From Tissierellia bacterium (lineage in GTDB: Bacteria > Bacillota > Clostridia > Tissierellales > Peptoniphilaceae): a stretch of 50,333 nt of DNA. Where the stretch lies: assembly GCA_012728755.1 (NCBI GenBank), contig JAAYEL010000101.1, positions 1-50,333 of the forward strand, in the 5' to 3' direction. Both the position numbers and the translations under genes were made by a program. The notes below the pieces were generated by a model that saw only the letters and a program-made list of their open reading frames with translations, made no database searches and was not told where the DNA came from. Within the stretch, counting starts at the first letter, position 1; every line of letters begins with the position of its first letter. Shown piece by piece: positions 34,243 through 47,686 of this stretch.

Positions 34243-35058
34243 ATGAAAAATAAAAGAAGTTTAATGACAGTAGCACTAATGTTAGTATTAGCACTTGTAT
34301 TATCAGCATGTGCCATAGGAGCAAATGTAAAGGCAGAAGCAGGAACACTATTAGTAAAAGTAAATCCTGAAGTAGCAATTAATTATGATGATAATGGAAA
34401 TGTAAAAACAATTGTAGCAAAAAATAAAGACGCTAAAACAGTTATAGAAGGTTTTACAGGATTTGAAGGTAGACCAGTTAGAGAAGTTGCAAAAGAATTA
34501 GTAGAAAGAATAAAAGATAAAGGATTCTTAGTAGAAGAAGTAGAAGGAAAACTTAGAAAAGTAGTTATAGAAGTAGAAAAGGGATCAAAAGTACCAAATG
34601 ATCAATTCGTTTTCGAAGTAGTTGAAGATATTAAAGCATATGTAGATTTAACAGATATTAATACAACAGTAAAAACAGAAACAACATCTGATTATGGACA
34701 ATTCGAAGGTGGATTAACAGTAATAGATGTTACAGATTATGATCAAACTGATTATGATGATAAAGAAGTTAAAGTAGAAAAAGAAGTTATCACAAAGAAA
34801 GAAGAAACTGTAGTAAATACAACTAAGCAAGATAGCCCATATGAAGCAACAAATTATGATTCACCATATGATGATGTAGAAGATTTACCATACGATGACA
34901 AACAAGATAGCCCATATGAAGCAACAAACTATGATTCACCATACGATGATGTAGAAGATTCACCATATGACAACGATGATTCAAACTATGATGATTCAAA
35001 CTATGATGATTCAAATTATGATGACTCAGGTTACGACGATTCAGGTTACGACGACTAA
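34243..35058 (+). CDS. Lipoprotein with RsgI-like domain and Tyr/Asp-rich repeat tail
   Basis: A signal peptide with lipobox LSAC places C23 at the processed end, so the protein is anchored outside the membrane. Residues about 35-140 begin LLVKVNPEVAINYDDNGNV and resemble the RsgI N-terminal/anti-sigma type fold (VNPxI, N..G.V, kNkDA). From about 190 on the chain is acidic repeats: a 25-residue unit QDSPYEATNYDSPYDDVED twice, then DDSNY three times and DDSGY twice. The tail may bind metal or wall polymers; that is a guess. Monocistronic, with a terminator after it. The repeats are nearly identical in DNA, so copy number may vary between strains. Confidence 0.85.
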   Translation: MKNKRSLMTVALMLVLALVLSACAIGANVKAEAGTLLVKVNPEVAINYDDNGNVKTIVAKNKDAKTVIEGFTGFEGRPVREVAKELVERIKDKGFLVEEVEGKLRKVVIEVEKGSKVPNDQFVFEVVEDIKAYVDLTDINTTVKTETTSDYGQFEGGLTVIDVTDYDQTDYDDKEVKVEKEVITKKEETVVNTTKQDSPYEATNYDSPYDDVEDLPYDDKQDSPYEATNYDSPYDDVEDSPYDNDDSNYDDSNYDDSNYDDSGYDDSGYDD

Positions 35059-35084
35059 TATCAGTCATAACATATACACCTAAG

Positions 35085-35118
35085 AGAAAAAGTCCGATAA
35101 AATCGGGCTTTTTCATTT
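35085..35118 (+). terminator. Terminator of the lipoprotein gene
   Basis: AAAAAGTCCGAT pairs with ATCGGGCTTTTT around a three-base loop, with T-tract inside the stem and after it. Confidence 0.85.
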
Positions 35119-35195
35119 TAAATAAGTTTGGTGAAATGTTTGAATTAATCTAAAAATGGATTAGAATTAATATAGAAAATGTAAAGGTGGTATTT

Positions 35196-36152
35196 ATGAT
35201 AAAAATAGGAATAATTAGTGCTTCAACCATAGTAAAAAGATTTTTAGGTGCGATTAATCTCGTGGATGGACTTGAAGTAGTAGCTATAGCATCACAAAGT
35301 GGAAAGGCAAAAGAGTTAGCGAAGGAGTTTAATATAAGCAAGGTTTACGATACTTATGATAAGCTTTATCAAGATCAAGATGTTGATTTGGTGTATGTGG
35401 CAAATATTAATGATCAGCATTTTACCTGCATTATGGACGCATTGAGTCATGATAAGCATGTTATTTGCGAGAAGCCTTTTGTGCTAAGGCCTGAAGAGGT
35501 GATTGAAGCATTTGATCTTGCAAAAAGTAAGGGAAAGTTTTTGATGGAATGCCAAAAATCAGTATTTTTACCTGTTACGAGACATCTAAAAAACATAATT
35601 GACACAAATGAATTGGGTAAACTTAAGAAAGTGACTATGAATAATTCATATTCAGGAAGGATACCAAAGGGACATTGGATGAATGATAGGCATCAAGGTG
35701 GTGTATGGATCCCAAGTGGTAGCTATATCATTGAATACTTAAATCATCTATTGGGAGATTTTCCAAAAGAGACTAATTACTTGATAACTAGATTTGAAGA
35801 AAAAGCGATTGATGATATAGTGCTAAATATGAGATTTGGTGATGATATTATGGTGCAGGCTTCGTTAACAGCTAGAGTTCAAACTGATGATATATCAAAG
35901 TTTTATTTTGAAAAAGGCTTTGTTGAGATATATCAAAGTTGGAAGGCTAGAAAACTTAAATTGACCTTGTATGATGATCAAGAAAATCCTAATATATATG
36001 AGTATCCTTGTGAGCATGAATTAGTTTATGAGCTAGAACATATAAAAGAAAATATTAGTGAAGGGAAGATCTCATCTGATGTCATGACAAAGGAAGTAAC
36101 ATATAAATGTGTAAAATTAGTTGATGATATACAAAATGAGAAAAGGGTTTAA
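35196..36152 (+). CDS. Gfo/Idh/MocA-family oxidoreductase
   Basis: The 318-residue NAD(P)-dependent enzyme starts MIKIGIISASTIVKRFLGAI, a Rossmann opening, and holds HVICEKPFVL, the family EKP motif whose lysine helps catalysis. The C-terminal part (about 125-318) is the usual alpha/beta substrate domain. The substrate, probably a sugar or polyol derivative, cannot be told. The ATG at 35196 follows AAAGGTGG; a GTG inside that site is rejected. It ends two bases before the zinc-ribbon gene, so the two are co-transcribed. Confidence 0.85.
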   Translation: MIKIGIISASTIVKRFLGAINLVDGLEVVAIASQSGKAKELAKEFNISKVYDTYDKLYQDQDVDLVYVANINDQHFTCIMDALSHDKHVICEKPFVLRPEEVIEAFDLAKSKGKFLMECQKSVFLPVTRHLKNIIDTNELGKLKKVTMNNSYSGRIPKGHWMNDRHQGGVWIPSGSYIIEYLNHLLGDFPKETNYLITRFEEKAIDDIVLNMRFGDDIMVQASLTARVQTDDISKFYFEKGFVEIYQSWKARKLKLTLYDDQENPNIYEYPCEHELVYELEHIKENISEGKISSDVMTKEVTYKCVKLVDDIQNEKRV

Positions 36153-36154
36153 TT

Positions 36155-36550
36155 ATGAAAGAAAAGATACTAAAGTTTTTTAGCGGTAGATATGGTGGAG
36201 ATGAGCTTACAAAATTCATCACATATGTTGTTTTGGCAATTCTTATAGTAAGGATTTTTATGCCTTCAGATTTGCTTTATGTAGTGGCGTTGGTACTTAT
36301 CGTTTTTGCTAATTTTAGAGTATTATCGAAGGATTTTGTTAAGAGACGTGCAGAAAATCAATGGTTTTTAACTAAGACAAGTGGTTTGAAAAATACATAT
36401 ACAAAATACAAAAATAGGATTTTTGGAAAAGATGGTTATAAGTATTTTGAGTGTAGTGGATGCAAGAGTGAGCTAAAGGTGCCTAAAAAAAGGGGTAAGG
36501 TTAAAGTTAGATGCCCTAAATGTAATACAGAAATGATAAAAAGAACTTAA
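36155..36550 (+). CDS. Small membrane protein with C-terminal zinc ribbon
   Basis: The 131-residue protein has a two-helix membrane hairpin (about 18-55) and a C-terminal zinc ribbon: CSGC at about 100-103 and CPKC near 120-123, spaced as a rubredoxin-like knuckle pair. Such proteins are found across Firmicutes as hypotheticals; the function is unknown. It directly follows the oxidoreductase gene. The zinc ribbon should face the cytoplasm because of the basic linker (RVLSKDFVKRRAEN). Confidence 0.7.
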   Translation: MKEKILKFFSGRYGGDELTKFITYVVLAILIVRIFMPSDLLYVVALVLIVFANFRVLSKDFVKRRAENQWFLTKTSGLKNTYTKYKNRIFGKDGYKYFECSGCKSELKVPKKRGKVKVRCPKCNTEMIKRT

Positions 36551-36560
36551 TAGAAATAAA

Positions 36561-36606
36561 TTTAGAAAGGTATCAATTATTGATTGAGCATCTTTCTAAT
36601 TTTTGT
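36561..36606 (+). terminator. Terminator after the zinc-ribbon gene
   Basis: TTAGAAAG (36562-36569) pairs with CTTTCTAA (36592-36599), with an inner ATCAAT/ATTGAT stem and T5 after. Confidence 0.75.
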
Positions 36607-36681
36607 TTAATGGATATATGATTACAGATAGTATTATAACGTAGATAAATGCTATCATTTTTAGTAAAATATCAGTAAATA

Positions 36682-36708
36682 TGGTAAAATTAAACATTGA
36701 GGTATACG
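36682..36708 (+). promoter_or_regulatory. Extended -10 promoter of the tsa-to-DUF1003 cluster
   Basis: TGGTAAAAT at 36682-36690 is TG-n-TAAAAT, an extended -10; GAGGT before the ATG is the ribosome site. The -35 is weak. Confidence 0.45.
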
Positions 36709-37170
36709 ATGAAATATATAATAAAAAACTTAGAACAATTAGATAGATTTGCGGGTTTTTTGGCCTCTACTTTAGAAAAATCGGATGTGATTTCTCTAGT
36801 GGGAGATTTAGGGGCAGGAAAGACTACTTTGGTACAAATGGTAGGAAAGCATTTAGGGATAGATGATTATATTACATCACCTACATTTTCACTTGTAAAT
36901 ATTTATGAATCAGATATGCCATTTTACCATCTAGATTTATACAGGATGGATGATCCAGATGAACTTTTGGGGCTTGATTTTGAGACATATTTTTATCCCG
37001 ATGGTATTACATTTATTGAATGGGCGGAAAAAGGTGCTGATTACATTCCAGAGGATATTATTGAGATTAGGATTAATGTATCAGAAAATCATAGGCTAAT
37101 TGAGATAGTTGAAAATAGCAAAAGGGCTAAAGAAATAAAAGGTGGTATAGATGAGAATTTTGGCAATTGA
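36709..37170 (+). CDS. tsaE: tRNA t6A ATPase TsaE
   Basis: TsaE is the ATPase that drives TsaB-TsaD in adding threonylcarbamoyl to A37 of ANN-reading tRNAs. The 153-residue product has Walker A GDLGAGKT at 32-39, ITSPTFSLVNIYE, FYHLDLYRMDDPDELLGL and FIEWAEKG, all typical. The ATG at 36709 follows GAGGT. Its end overlaps tsaB by 20 bases. It leads a long cluster with its partners tsaB and tsaD. Confidence 0.95.
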   Translation: MKYIIKNLEQLDRFAGFLASTLEKSDVISLVGDLGAGKTTLVQMVGKHLGIDDYITSPTFSLVNIYESDMPFYHLDLYRMDDPDELLGLDFETYFYPDGITFIEWAEKGADYIPEDIIEIRINVSENHRLIEIVENSKRAKEIKGGIDENFGN

Positions 37171-37849
37171 TACATCAACTATGGTATCTAGCATTAGCGT
37201 GCTAGAAGATACTAGCATACTTGGTGAATACAGCTTGAATCAGGAAAAAACACATTCAGAACTTTTATTGCCAATGACAGATGCGTTACTTAAGGGATTA
37301 GGTATGCAGTTAAAAGATATTGATGTGTTTGCAGTTGGTATGGGACCGGGCTCCTTTACAGGCTTAAGAATAGGTATGAGTGCCGTTAAGACGATGGCCC
37401 AAGTATTAGATAAAAAGATAGTAGGAGTCTCAACATTAGAAGCACTAGCATATGGAGTAATGACTGAAAAGTTAATAATGCCATTGATTGATGCTAGGGG
37501 AAAGAGATTTTTTGCTGCAGTTTATAAATGGGAAGATGGTAAGTTAGTAAATATAGTCGAAGAAGGACTATATAAATTAGATAAGATAAAAGAGTTTTTG
37601 GGAAATAGCGATCAGAAATATATGTTAGTTGGAGAAGCAATCAATCTTGTTCAAGATGAATTTAATGGCTTAGACAACATATCATATACGCATGCATCAT
37701 TAAATAATTGCATCGCTTCAAATATCGCAGTTATAGCTACTCAAAGAGCAAAGGATGAGAAATTCGATAGCTACTTTGATTTGGCACCAAATTATATTAG
37801 AAAACCACAGGCGGAGATTGATTTTGGAAAGAATAATAAGAAAAGCTAG
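37151..37849 (+). CDS. tsaB: tRNA t6A factor TsaB
   Basis: The 232-residue ASKHA-fold protein begins MRILAIDTSTMVSSISVLED and holds the family motif GMGPGSFTGLRIGMSAVKTM. It is the scaffold that pairs with TsaD and has no ATPase role of its own. It overlaps tsaE at the start and rimI at the end, so translation is coupled. Confidence 0.95.
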   Translation: MRILAIDTSTMVSSISVLEDTSILGEYSLNQEKTHSELLLPMTDALLKGLGMQLKDIDVFAVGMGPGSFTGLRIGMSAVKTMAQVLDKKIVGVSTLEALAYGVMTEKLIMPLIDARGKRFFAAVYKWEDGKLVNIVEEGLYKLDKIKEFLGNSDQKYMLVGEAINLVQDEFNGLDNISYTHASLNNCIASNIAVIATQRAKDEKFDSYFDLAPNYIRKPQAEIDFGKNNKKS

Positions 37850-38264
37850 ACTTGAAGATTTAGATAGACTTGTCGAATTAGAAGATATTTGCTTTGCAAA
37901 GAATTGGTCAAGTCAAACACTTAAAGGTGATTTAAAGAATCTTTTATCCTATTACTATGTGATAGAAGAGGATGAAAAGATAATTGGATATTATAATTTT
38001 TTACTAATTGCTGGTGAAGCAAGCTTTAATAGAATATGTGTACTACCTGAATATCGAGGAACAGGTGCAGGTGAAATGATGATGAAGCACTTTTTCGATA
38101 ATCATATAAATGAGAAAATAGATAGCGTTATTCTTGAAGTAGAGCTAGAAAATAAACCGGCTATATTTCTTTATGAGAAGTTTGGATTAGAAGAGATATA
38201 CATTAGGAAAAACTATTATGGAAAAGATTTACATGCCGTGATTATGGAAAGGCAGGGAATATGA
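37824..38264 (+). CDS. rimI: Ribosomal-protein-S18-alanine N-acetyltransferase RimI
   Basis: The 146-residue GNAT enzyme acetylates the N-terminus of S18, or acts on other proteins. RICVLPEYRGTGAGEMMMKH is the acetyl-CoA loop; ILEVELENKPAIFLYEKFGL is the classic RimI second half. I choose the TTG at 37824: GGAG at 37813-37816 lies seven bases upstream and the protein then has the family's usual length. This start is inside tsaB (26-base overlap). The stop overlaps the tsaD ATG by four bases. The tsaB-rimI-tsaD order is common in Firmicutes. Confidence 0.9.
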   Translation: MERIIRKARLEDLDRLVELEDICFAKNWSSQTLKGDLKNLLSYYYVIEEDEKIIGYYNFLLIAGEASFNRICVLPEYRGTGAGEMMMKHFFDNHINEKIDSVILEVELENKPAIFLYEKFGLEEIYIRKNYYGKDLHAVIMERQGI

Positions 38265-39268
38265 GTATTAAGACATTAGCTATTGAGACTTCATGTGATG
38301 AGACATCTGTGTCTGTTGTTGAGGATGGAAGAAAAGTATTATCAAATGTGATTTTATCCCAAATTAAGACGCATCAAAGATTTGGTGGAGTAGTACCAGA
38401 AATCGCATCTCGTGAGCATCTTGAAGCTATTAATTACGTGATAAAAGAAGGCTTGGAAGAGGCCAAACTTGGATTTGACGATATAGATGTTATCGCTGTT
38501 ACAAATGGACCGGGATTGATTGGAGCGCTTTTGGTTGGCATTAGTGCAGCCAAAGGTATGAGCATGGCTCTTGATAAACCACTTGTGGGTGTGAATCATA
38601 TGAAAGGTCATATTTGTGCAAATTATTTAGCTCATCAAGAATTAGAACCTCCATTTATCTCTCTTGTAGTATCAGGTGGACATACATATTTAGTAGATGT
38701 TACTGGATATGATACATATGAGGTTATTGGAAGGACGAGAGATGACGCAGCTGGCGAGAGTTTTGATAAAGTGTCAAGAGCACTTGGACTTGGTTATCCA
38801 GGAGGTCCTCAAATACAAAAAGCAGCCGAGAGTGGAAATAGTGAAGCTATAAATTTCCCTAGAGTGATGCTTGAAAAAGACAGTTATGACTTTAGCTTTA
38901 GTGGATTAAAGACGGCAGTATTAAATTACTTAAATACTGAGAAAATGGCAGGACATGAGATAAATATAAATGATGTAGCAGCTAGTTTCCAAAAAGCTGT
39001 ATTAGATGTATTAGTACAAAAGTCTATAAGACTACTACAAGAAAAGAAAAGAGATAAATTTGTGTTATCAGGCGGTGTTGCTGCGAATAAGCCTCTAAGA
39101 GAACTTTTAGAGAAAGAGTGCGAAAAAATTGGTGTGAAGATGTATTATCCACCACTTGAATTATGTACCGACAATGCAGCTATGATAGCATCTGCTGGAT
39201 ATTTCGATTATATAAACAATGGAAGTGATACTTTAGATTTGGATGTATTCCCAAATCTTGGACTATAG
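38261..39268 (+). CDS. tsaD: tRNA t6A transferase TsaD
   Basis: TsaD moves the threonylcarbamoyl group onto A37. The 335-residue protein starts with IETSCDETSVSVV, has the metal-binding HMKGH with H113 and H117, FDKVSRALGLGYPGGP and LCTDNAAMIASAGY near the end. Full length. The ATGA overlap couples it to rimI. Confidence 0.97.
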   Translation: MSIKTLAIETSCDETSVSVVEDGRKVLSNVILSQIKTHQRFGGVVPEIASREHLEAINYVIKEGLEEAKLGFDDIDVIAVTNGPGLIGALLVGISAAKGMSMALDKPLVGVNHMKGHICANYLAHQELEPPFISLVVSGGHTYLVDVTGYDTYEVIGRTRDDAAGESFDKVSRALGLGYPGGPQIQKAAESGNSEAINFPRVMLEKDSYDFSFSGLKTAVLNYLNTEKMAGHEININDVAASFQKAVLDVLVQKSIRLLQEKKRDKFVLSGGVAANKPLRELLEKECEKIGVKMYYPPLELCTDNAAMIASAGYFDYINNGSDTLDLDVFPNLGL

Positions 39269-39281
39269 TTAGGAAGTATAA

Positions 39282-43789
<4,508 letters not shown>

Positions 43790-43790
43790 T

Positions 43791-45185
43791 ATGGATATAA
43801 AAAAATTACATGAATTATATAAGAGTGGTCAAAAAACTGTAGTTCAATACACTAATGAGGTCCTACAAAGGATTAAAGATAATGATTTGAATTCTTTTAT
43901 TACTCTAAATACTGAAAAAGCCCTAGAAAAGGCTCAAAAGCTAGATGAAATGTTAAAATCAGGTTATGAGTTAACTCCTTTATTTGGAGTGCCATTAGCT
44001 GTTAAAGATAATATACTTACTAAAGGATTAAGAACAACTTCTGCATCGCAATCTTTAGATGATTTCATCCCTGTATATGATGCTACTGTTATGGAAAAAA
44101 TCAATAAAACAGATGCTATATTAATAGGTAAGGCCAATATGGATGAATTTGCTATGGGTGGTTCTTCAGAAACTTCATATTATGGAAGTACAGTAAATCC
44201 ATTTGATAAGAAAATGATACCAGGTGGATCTTCTTCAGGCTCAGCTGCTGCAGTTGCTGGAGATGAAGTGGTGGTAAGCCTTGGTAGTGATACAGGTGGA
44301 TCTGTAAGAAACCCTGCAAACTACTGTAACGTTGTAGGATTTGCGCCAACTTATGGAGCAATATCAAGATATGGCGTTATCTCTATGGCTAATAGCTTTG
44401 ACAGAGTTGGAGTATTAGGAAATACTGTATCAGACGTAAGAGTTTTATTTGATGCCGTTAAGGGCTTGGATGAGAATGATTTTACCTCTGTTGAGATAAA
44501 TGACACGAAAAAGATTGAGTCACTTGAAGGCGTTAAGATTGCTTATGCTAAGATGTTGGATGAATATCAAGTGGATGAAGAGATAATTAAGCATTACGAA
44601 AAATCTCTTGATGTACTAAGACAACAAGGAGCAATTCTTGAAGAGGTTGAATTAAAGCATCTAACGAGAATCTCTCAAGTATATACTATCATCATGTGTG
44701 TTGAAGTTGCCTCAAATATGGCAAGAGTAGATGGTATAAGATATGGAAGCAGTCATACTGATACTGAAACTATTGATGAATTATATAGAAGAAATAGATC
44801 GGACTTCTTTGGTGAAGAAATCAATAGAAGAATAGCTCTAGGTAATTACTTTGCTTCAAAACAAAGTGGACAATTACATTATAGAAAAGCTATGCAAGTG
44901 CGTACGATTCTTAAAGAAATGTTTGAAAACTTATTTAGTGAATATGATTATTTCATCTCACCTACAAATACACAGCTTCCTTATGAAGTTGGTTCAAAAC
45001 TTGATGATGCAAATGCAGCTTATGATTCAGGAATGTTTAATACAATTGCAAATATCATTGACCTACCGTCAATTTCAATACCAGTAGATAAAGAACATGT
45101 TGGTTCTGTTCAATTTATTGGAACACGTAAAAATGACTATGAGCTATTAGATGTGGCTGAGATATTCGAAAGGAGCATAAATTAA
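43791..45185 (+). CDS. gatA: Glu-tRNA(Gln)/Asp-tRNA(Asn) amidotransferase subunit A
   Basis: GatA is the amidase that frees ammonia from glutamine. The catalytic triad is K72 (AVKDN), cis-S147 (GGSSSGSA) and S171 (GSDTGGSVRNPA); each is seven below the S. aureus K79/S154/S178, so the frame is complete at the active site. 464 residues, slightly short of the usual 485. Its stop shares a base with the gatB start (TAATG). Confidence 0.96.
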   Translation: MDIKKLHELYKSGQKTVVQYTNEVLQRIKDNDLNSFITLNTEKALEKAQKLDEMLKSGYELTPLFGVPLAVKDNILTKGLRTTSASQSLDDFIPVYDATVMEKINKTDAILIGKANMDEFAMGGSSETSYYGSTVNPFDKKMIPGGSSSGSAAAVAGDEVVVSLGSDTGGSVRNPANYCNVVGFAPTYGAISRYGVISMANSFDRVGVLGNTVSDVRVLFDAVKGLDENDFTSVEINDTKKIESLEGVKIAYAKMLDEYQVDEEIIKHYEKSLDVLRQQGAILEEVELKHLTRISQVYTIIMCVEVASNMARVDGIRYGSSHTDTETIDELYRRNRSDFFGEEINRRIALGNYFASKQSGQLHYRKAMQVRTILKEMFENLFSEYDYFISPTNTQLPYEVGSKLDDANAAYDSGMFNTIANIIDLPSISIPVDKEHVGSVQFIGTRKNDYELLDVAEIFERSIN

Positions 45186-46606
45186 TGAAAACTATAATCG
45201 GTTTAGAAATACATGTTGAGTTAGCAACAGATACAAAGATGTTTTGCTCTTGTAAGAATGAATTCGGACAAGCTCCTAATACTGTAGTTTGTCCAGTATG
45301 TTTAGGACATGTTGGTACGCTTCCAAGAATTAACAAAAAGGCCGTTGAATATGCAGTAAAAGCTGGATTAGCTTTTGATTGTGATATAAGAACAAACATG
45401 AAATTTGATAGGAAAAAATACTACTATCCTGACTTAACAAAGGGATATCAAATAACGCAACAAGATGAACCTATAGCTACAGATGGATATCTAGAGGTCG
45501 ATTCTGAAGATGGAGTTAAAAAAGTTAGAATCGAAAGGATACATTTAGAAGAAGATACAGGAAAATCAACGCATACTGATGATGGTCATACTTTACTAGA
45601 CTATAACAGAGCGGGGGTACCACTAATTGAAATAGTTTCTAAACCTGATATGAGTTCAGCAGAAGAGGCTAGACAATTTTTAGAAAATCTTAGACAAAGA
45701 CTAAAATTCATTGGTGTATCTGACGTTAAGATGGAAGAAGGCTCATTGAGATGTGATGTTAATATTAATATCAAAGACGATGAAGGTAATAGAACAGGTA
45801 TAGCTGAAATAAAAAACCTAAACTCTTTTAGAGCAGTGGTTAGAGCCATAGAATTTGAAGAAAAAAGACAAGCTAAGATGCTTGAAGAAAAAGAAATCGG
45901 TACTAAGGAAACTAGAAGATGGGATGACGCTTCTCAATCTACTATTCTTATGAGAAAAAAAGACGATGAAAATGATTATAGATTTACAGTTGATAGCGAC
46001 CTTCCTAGAGTCGTATTAGAGGATGAATTCATTCAAAATATCAAAGATAATCTACCAGAACTTCCAAATGCGAAAAGAAGAAGATATAAAGACGAATACG
46101 CTTTATCAGATTATGATGCAAATGTGCTTTCTCAAAGTAAGGAAATAGCAGACTTATTTGAACAAACGCTTGATTCTATCCATGACCCACAACTTGTAGC
46201 AAATTGGATTCAAACAGAAGTTATGAGACGTCTAAAAGAATATGAGATAGATGCAAGTGAGATGAAACTATCTATAGAAAACTTTGCTAAGCTTCTAAAA
46301 CTTGTTAAGGACGATAAGATTTCTAACAATGTAGGTAAGAAAGTTTTAAGAGACATTTTTGATACAAATGAAGACCCTGAAAAACTAGTTGAAGAAAGAG
46401 GACTAATCCAAATATCAGATACATCATTCTTAGATGGACTAGTTAAGGAAACTCTTGATGAAAATCCTCAATCAATTGAAGACTATAAAGCTGGTAAAGA
46501 TAGAGCTTTAGGATTCCTTATGGGACAAATCATGAAAAAGTCAAAAGGTAAAGCTAATCCTCAACAAGTAAACTCTATTCTTAAAGAGGAGCTAGATAAA
46601 AGATAA
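45185..46606 (+). CDS. gatB: Glu-tRNA(Gln)/Asp-tRNA(Asn) amidotransferase subunit B
   Basis: GatB phosphorylates the misacylated tRNA end and amidates it. The 473-residue chain starts with IGLEIHVELATDTKMFCSC, a zinc-binding region with CSCKNEF and CPVCLGHVGTLP, then EEDTGKS and YNRAGVPLIEIVSKPD; the C-terminal GatB/YqeY tail ends at KGKANPQQVNSILKEELDKR. The cell thus probably makes Gln-tRNA, and maybe Asn-tRNA, by the indirect route. Its stop shares the next ATG's A. Confidence 0.97.
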   Translation: MKTIIGLEIHVELATDTKMFCSCKNEFGQAPNTVVCPVCLGHVGTLPRINKKAVEYAVKAGLAFDCDIRTNMKFDRKKYYYPDLTKGYQITQQDEPIATDGYLEVDSEDGVKKVRIERIHLEEDTGKSTHTDDGHTLLDYNRAGVPLIEIVSKPDMSSAEEARQFLENLRQRLKFIGVSDVKMEEGSLRCDVNINIKDDEGNRTGIAEIKNLNSFRAVVRAIEFEEKRQAKMLEEKEIGTKETRRWDDASQSTILMRKKDDENDYRFTVDSDLPRVVLEDEFIQNIKDNLPELPNAKRRRYKDEYALSDYDANVLSQSKEIADLFEQTLDSIHDPQLVANWIQTEVMRRLKEYEIDASEMKLSIENFAKLLKLVKDDKISNNVGKKVLRDIFDTNEDPEKLVEERGLIQISDTSFLDGLVKETLDENPQSIEDYKAGKDRALGFLMGQIMKKSKGKANPQQVNSILKEELDKR

Positions 46607-47196
46607 TGAAAATAATTGTTTCTTCATCAAATAAAGATAAATTAGCTGAGATTCAAGCTATATTGGGTAATGAATATGAACTAGTAACAAAAGCTGATGC
46701 TGGTTATGATGATATAGAAGTTGAGGAAAATGGCGACACTTTAGAGGCGAATGCACTTCTTAAGGCGCGCGCCATTCATGAACTTTCTAAAGCAAATGTG
46801 TTAGCTGATGATACAGGACTTTTTGTAGAGTATCTTGATGGCAAACCAGGTGTTTACGCAGCAAGATATGCCGGTGAAGGATGTTCATATCAAGATAATG
46901 TTGATAAGATGCTTGAAGAACTTAAACAAGTAGATGATATCACCAGAAGAAAAGCGTACTTTGAGACAGCTATATGCTATATAACAGAAGATGGTAAAGA
47001 GCATTTTACAAAAGGTAGGATGTATGGTCATATTGGTTTTGAACAAAAAGGCACGCATGGTTTTGGATATGATCCAATATTTATACCAGAAGGATTTAAT
47101 GTCTGCTTAGCTGAAATGACAGATGATGAAAAAAACAAAATTAGTCATAGAGCTAATGCCATAGCTAATTTTAAGGAAATGTTAAGGAATTTATAA
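46606..47196 (+). CDS. rdgB: dITP/XTP pyrophosphatase (RdgB/HAM1)
   Basis: The 196-residue house-cleaning enzyme removes deaminated purine nucleotides. SSSNKDKLAEIQAIL, ADDTGLFVEYLDGKPGVYAARYAG, THGFGYDPIFIPEG and the end ISHRANAIANFKEML are the family motifs. It is coupled at both ends by one-base overlaps, to gatB and to the phosphoesterase gene. Confidence 0.96.
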   Translation: MKIIVSSSNKDKLAEIQAILGNEYELVTKADAGYDDIEVEENGDTLEANALLKARAIHELSKANVLADDTGLFVEYLDGKPGVYAARYAGEGCSYQDNVDKMLEELKQVDDITRRKAYFETAICYITEDGKEHFTKGRMYGHIGFEQKGTHGFGYDPIFIPEGFNVCLAEMTDDEKNKISHRANAIANFKEMLRNL

Positions 47197-47672
47197 TGAG
47201 AATAGCAATTTTATCTGATACACATGGTAAAACTGAATATTTTCTATCTCAAATGAGAAAAAGAAATGATATTGATAAGATCATCCATTTGGGAGATTTT
47301 GCTTGGGATGCCGAGCTTATTAAAGATGAGCTTAGTATTCCTGTCATTTATGTTAAGGGAAATAACGATTTTGGCTCTGATGCGCCGCTTGATAAGGTTA
47401 TTTACCTTGAAGGTCATAAAGTATGGCTTACTCATGGACATAGATACAATGTCTATTTCGGTGTAGACTCTTTGTTTTATAGAGCGAAAGAAGTAGGAGC
47501 AGACATTGTTATGTATGGACATACACATTCATTTTTCTATGAAATAACCGAAGGTATTCGATTTTTAAACCCCGGTTCGTTATCTCATAGCAGAGGGGAT
47601 GGACATACCTCATATGTGATTATGGATATCACAAATAAGGATGTCAGAATAGAAAGAATTATAGAAAAATAA
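47196..47672 (+). CDS. YfcE/MJ0936-type metallophosphoesterase
   Basis: The 158-residue protein has the short metallophosphoesterase motifs: SDTHG at 8-12, LGDF, KGNND, THGH and YGHTH, then FLNPGSLSHSRG. The usual place of this gene, right after rdgB, is found in many Firmicutes. It may cut cyclic or artificial phosphodiesters; the natural substrate is unknown. Confidence 0.9.
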   Translation: MRIAILSDTHGKTEYFLSQMRKRNDIDKIIHLGDFAWDAELIKDELSIPVIYVKGNNDFGSDAPLDKVIYLEGHKVWLTHGHRYNVYFGVDSLFYRAKEVGADIVMYGHTHSFFYEITEGIRFLNPGSLSHSRGDGHTSYVIMDITNKDVRIERIIEK

Positions 47673-47686
47673 TAAAAGGTGATTAT

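Noticed and set aside
34823..35116. A 97-codon minus-strand frame rich in His, Asn and Leu
   Set aside because: It is the mirror of the Tyr/Asp repeat tail of the lipoprotein gene; repeats keep all frames open.
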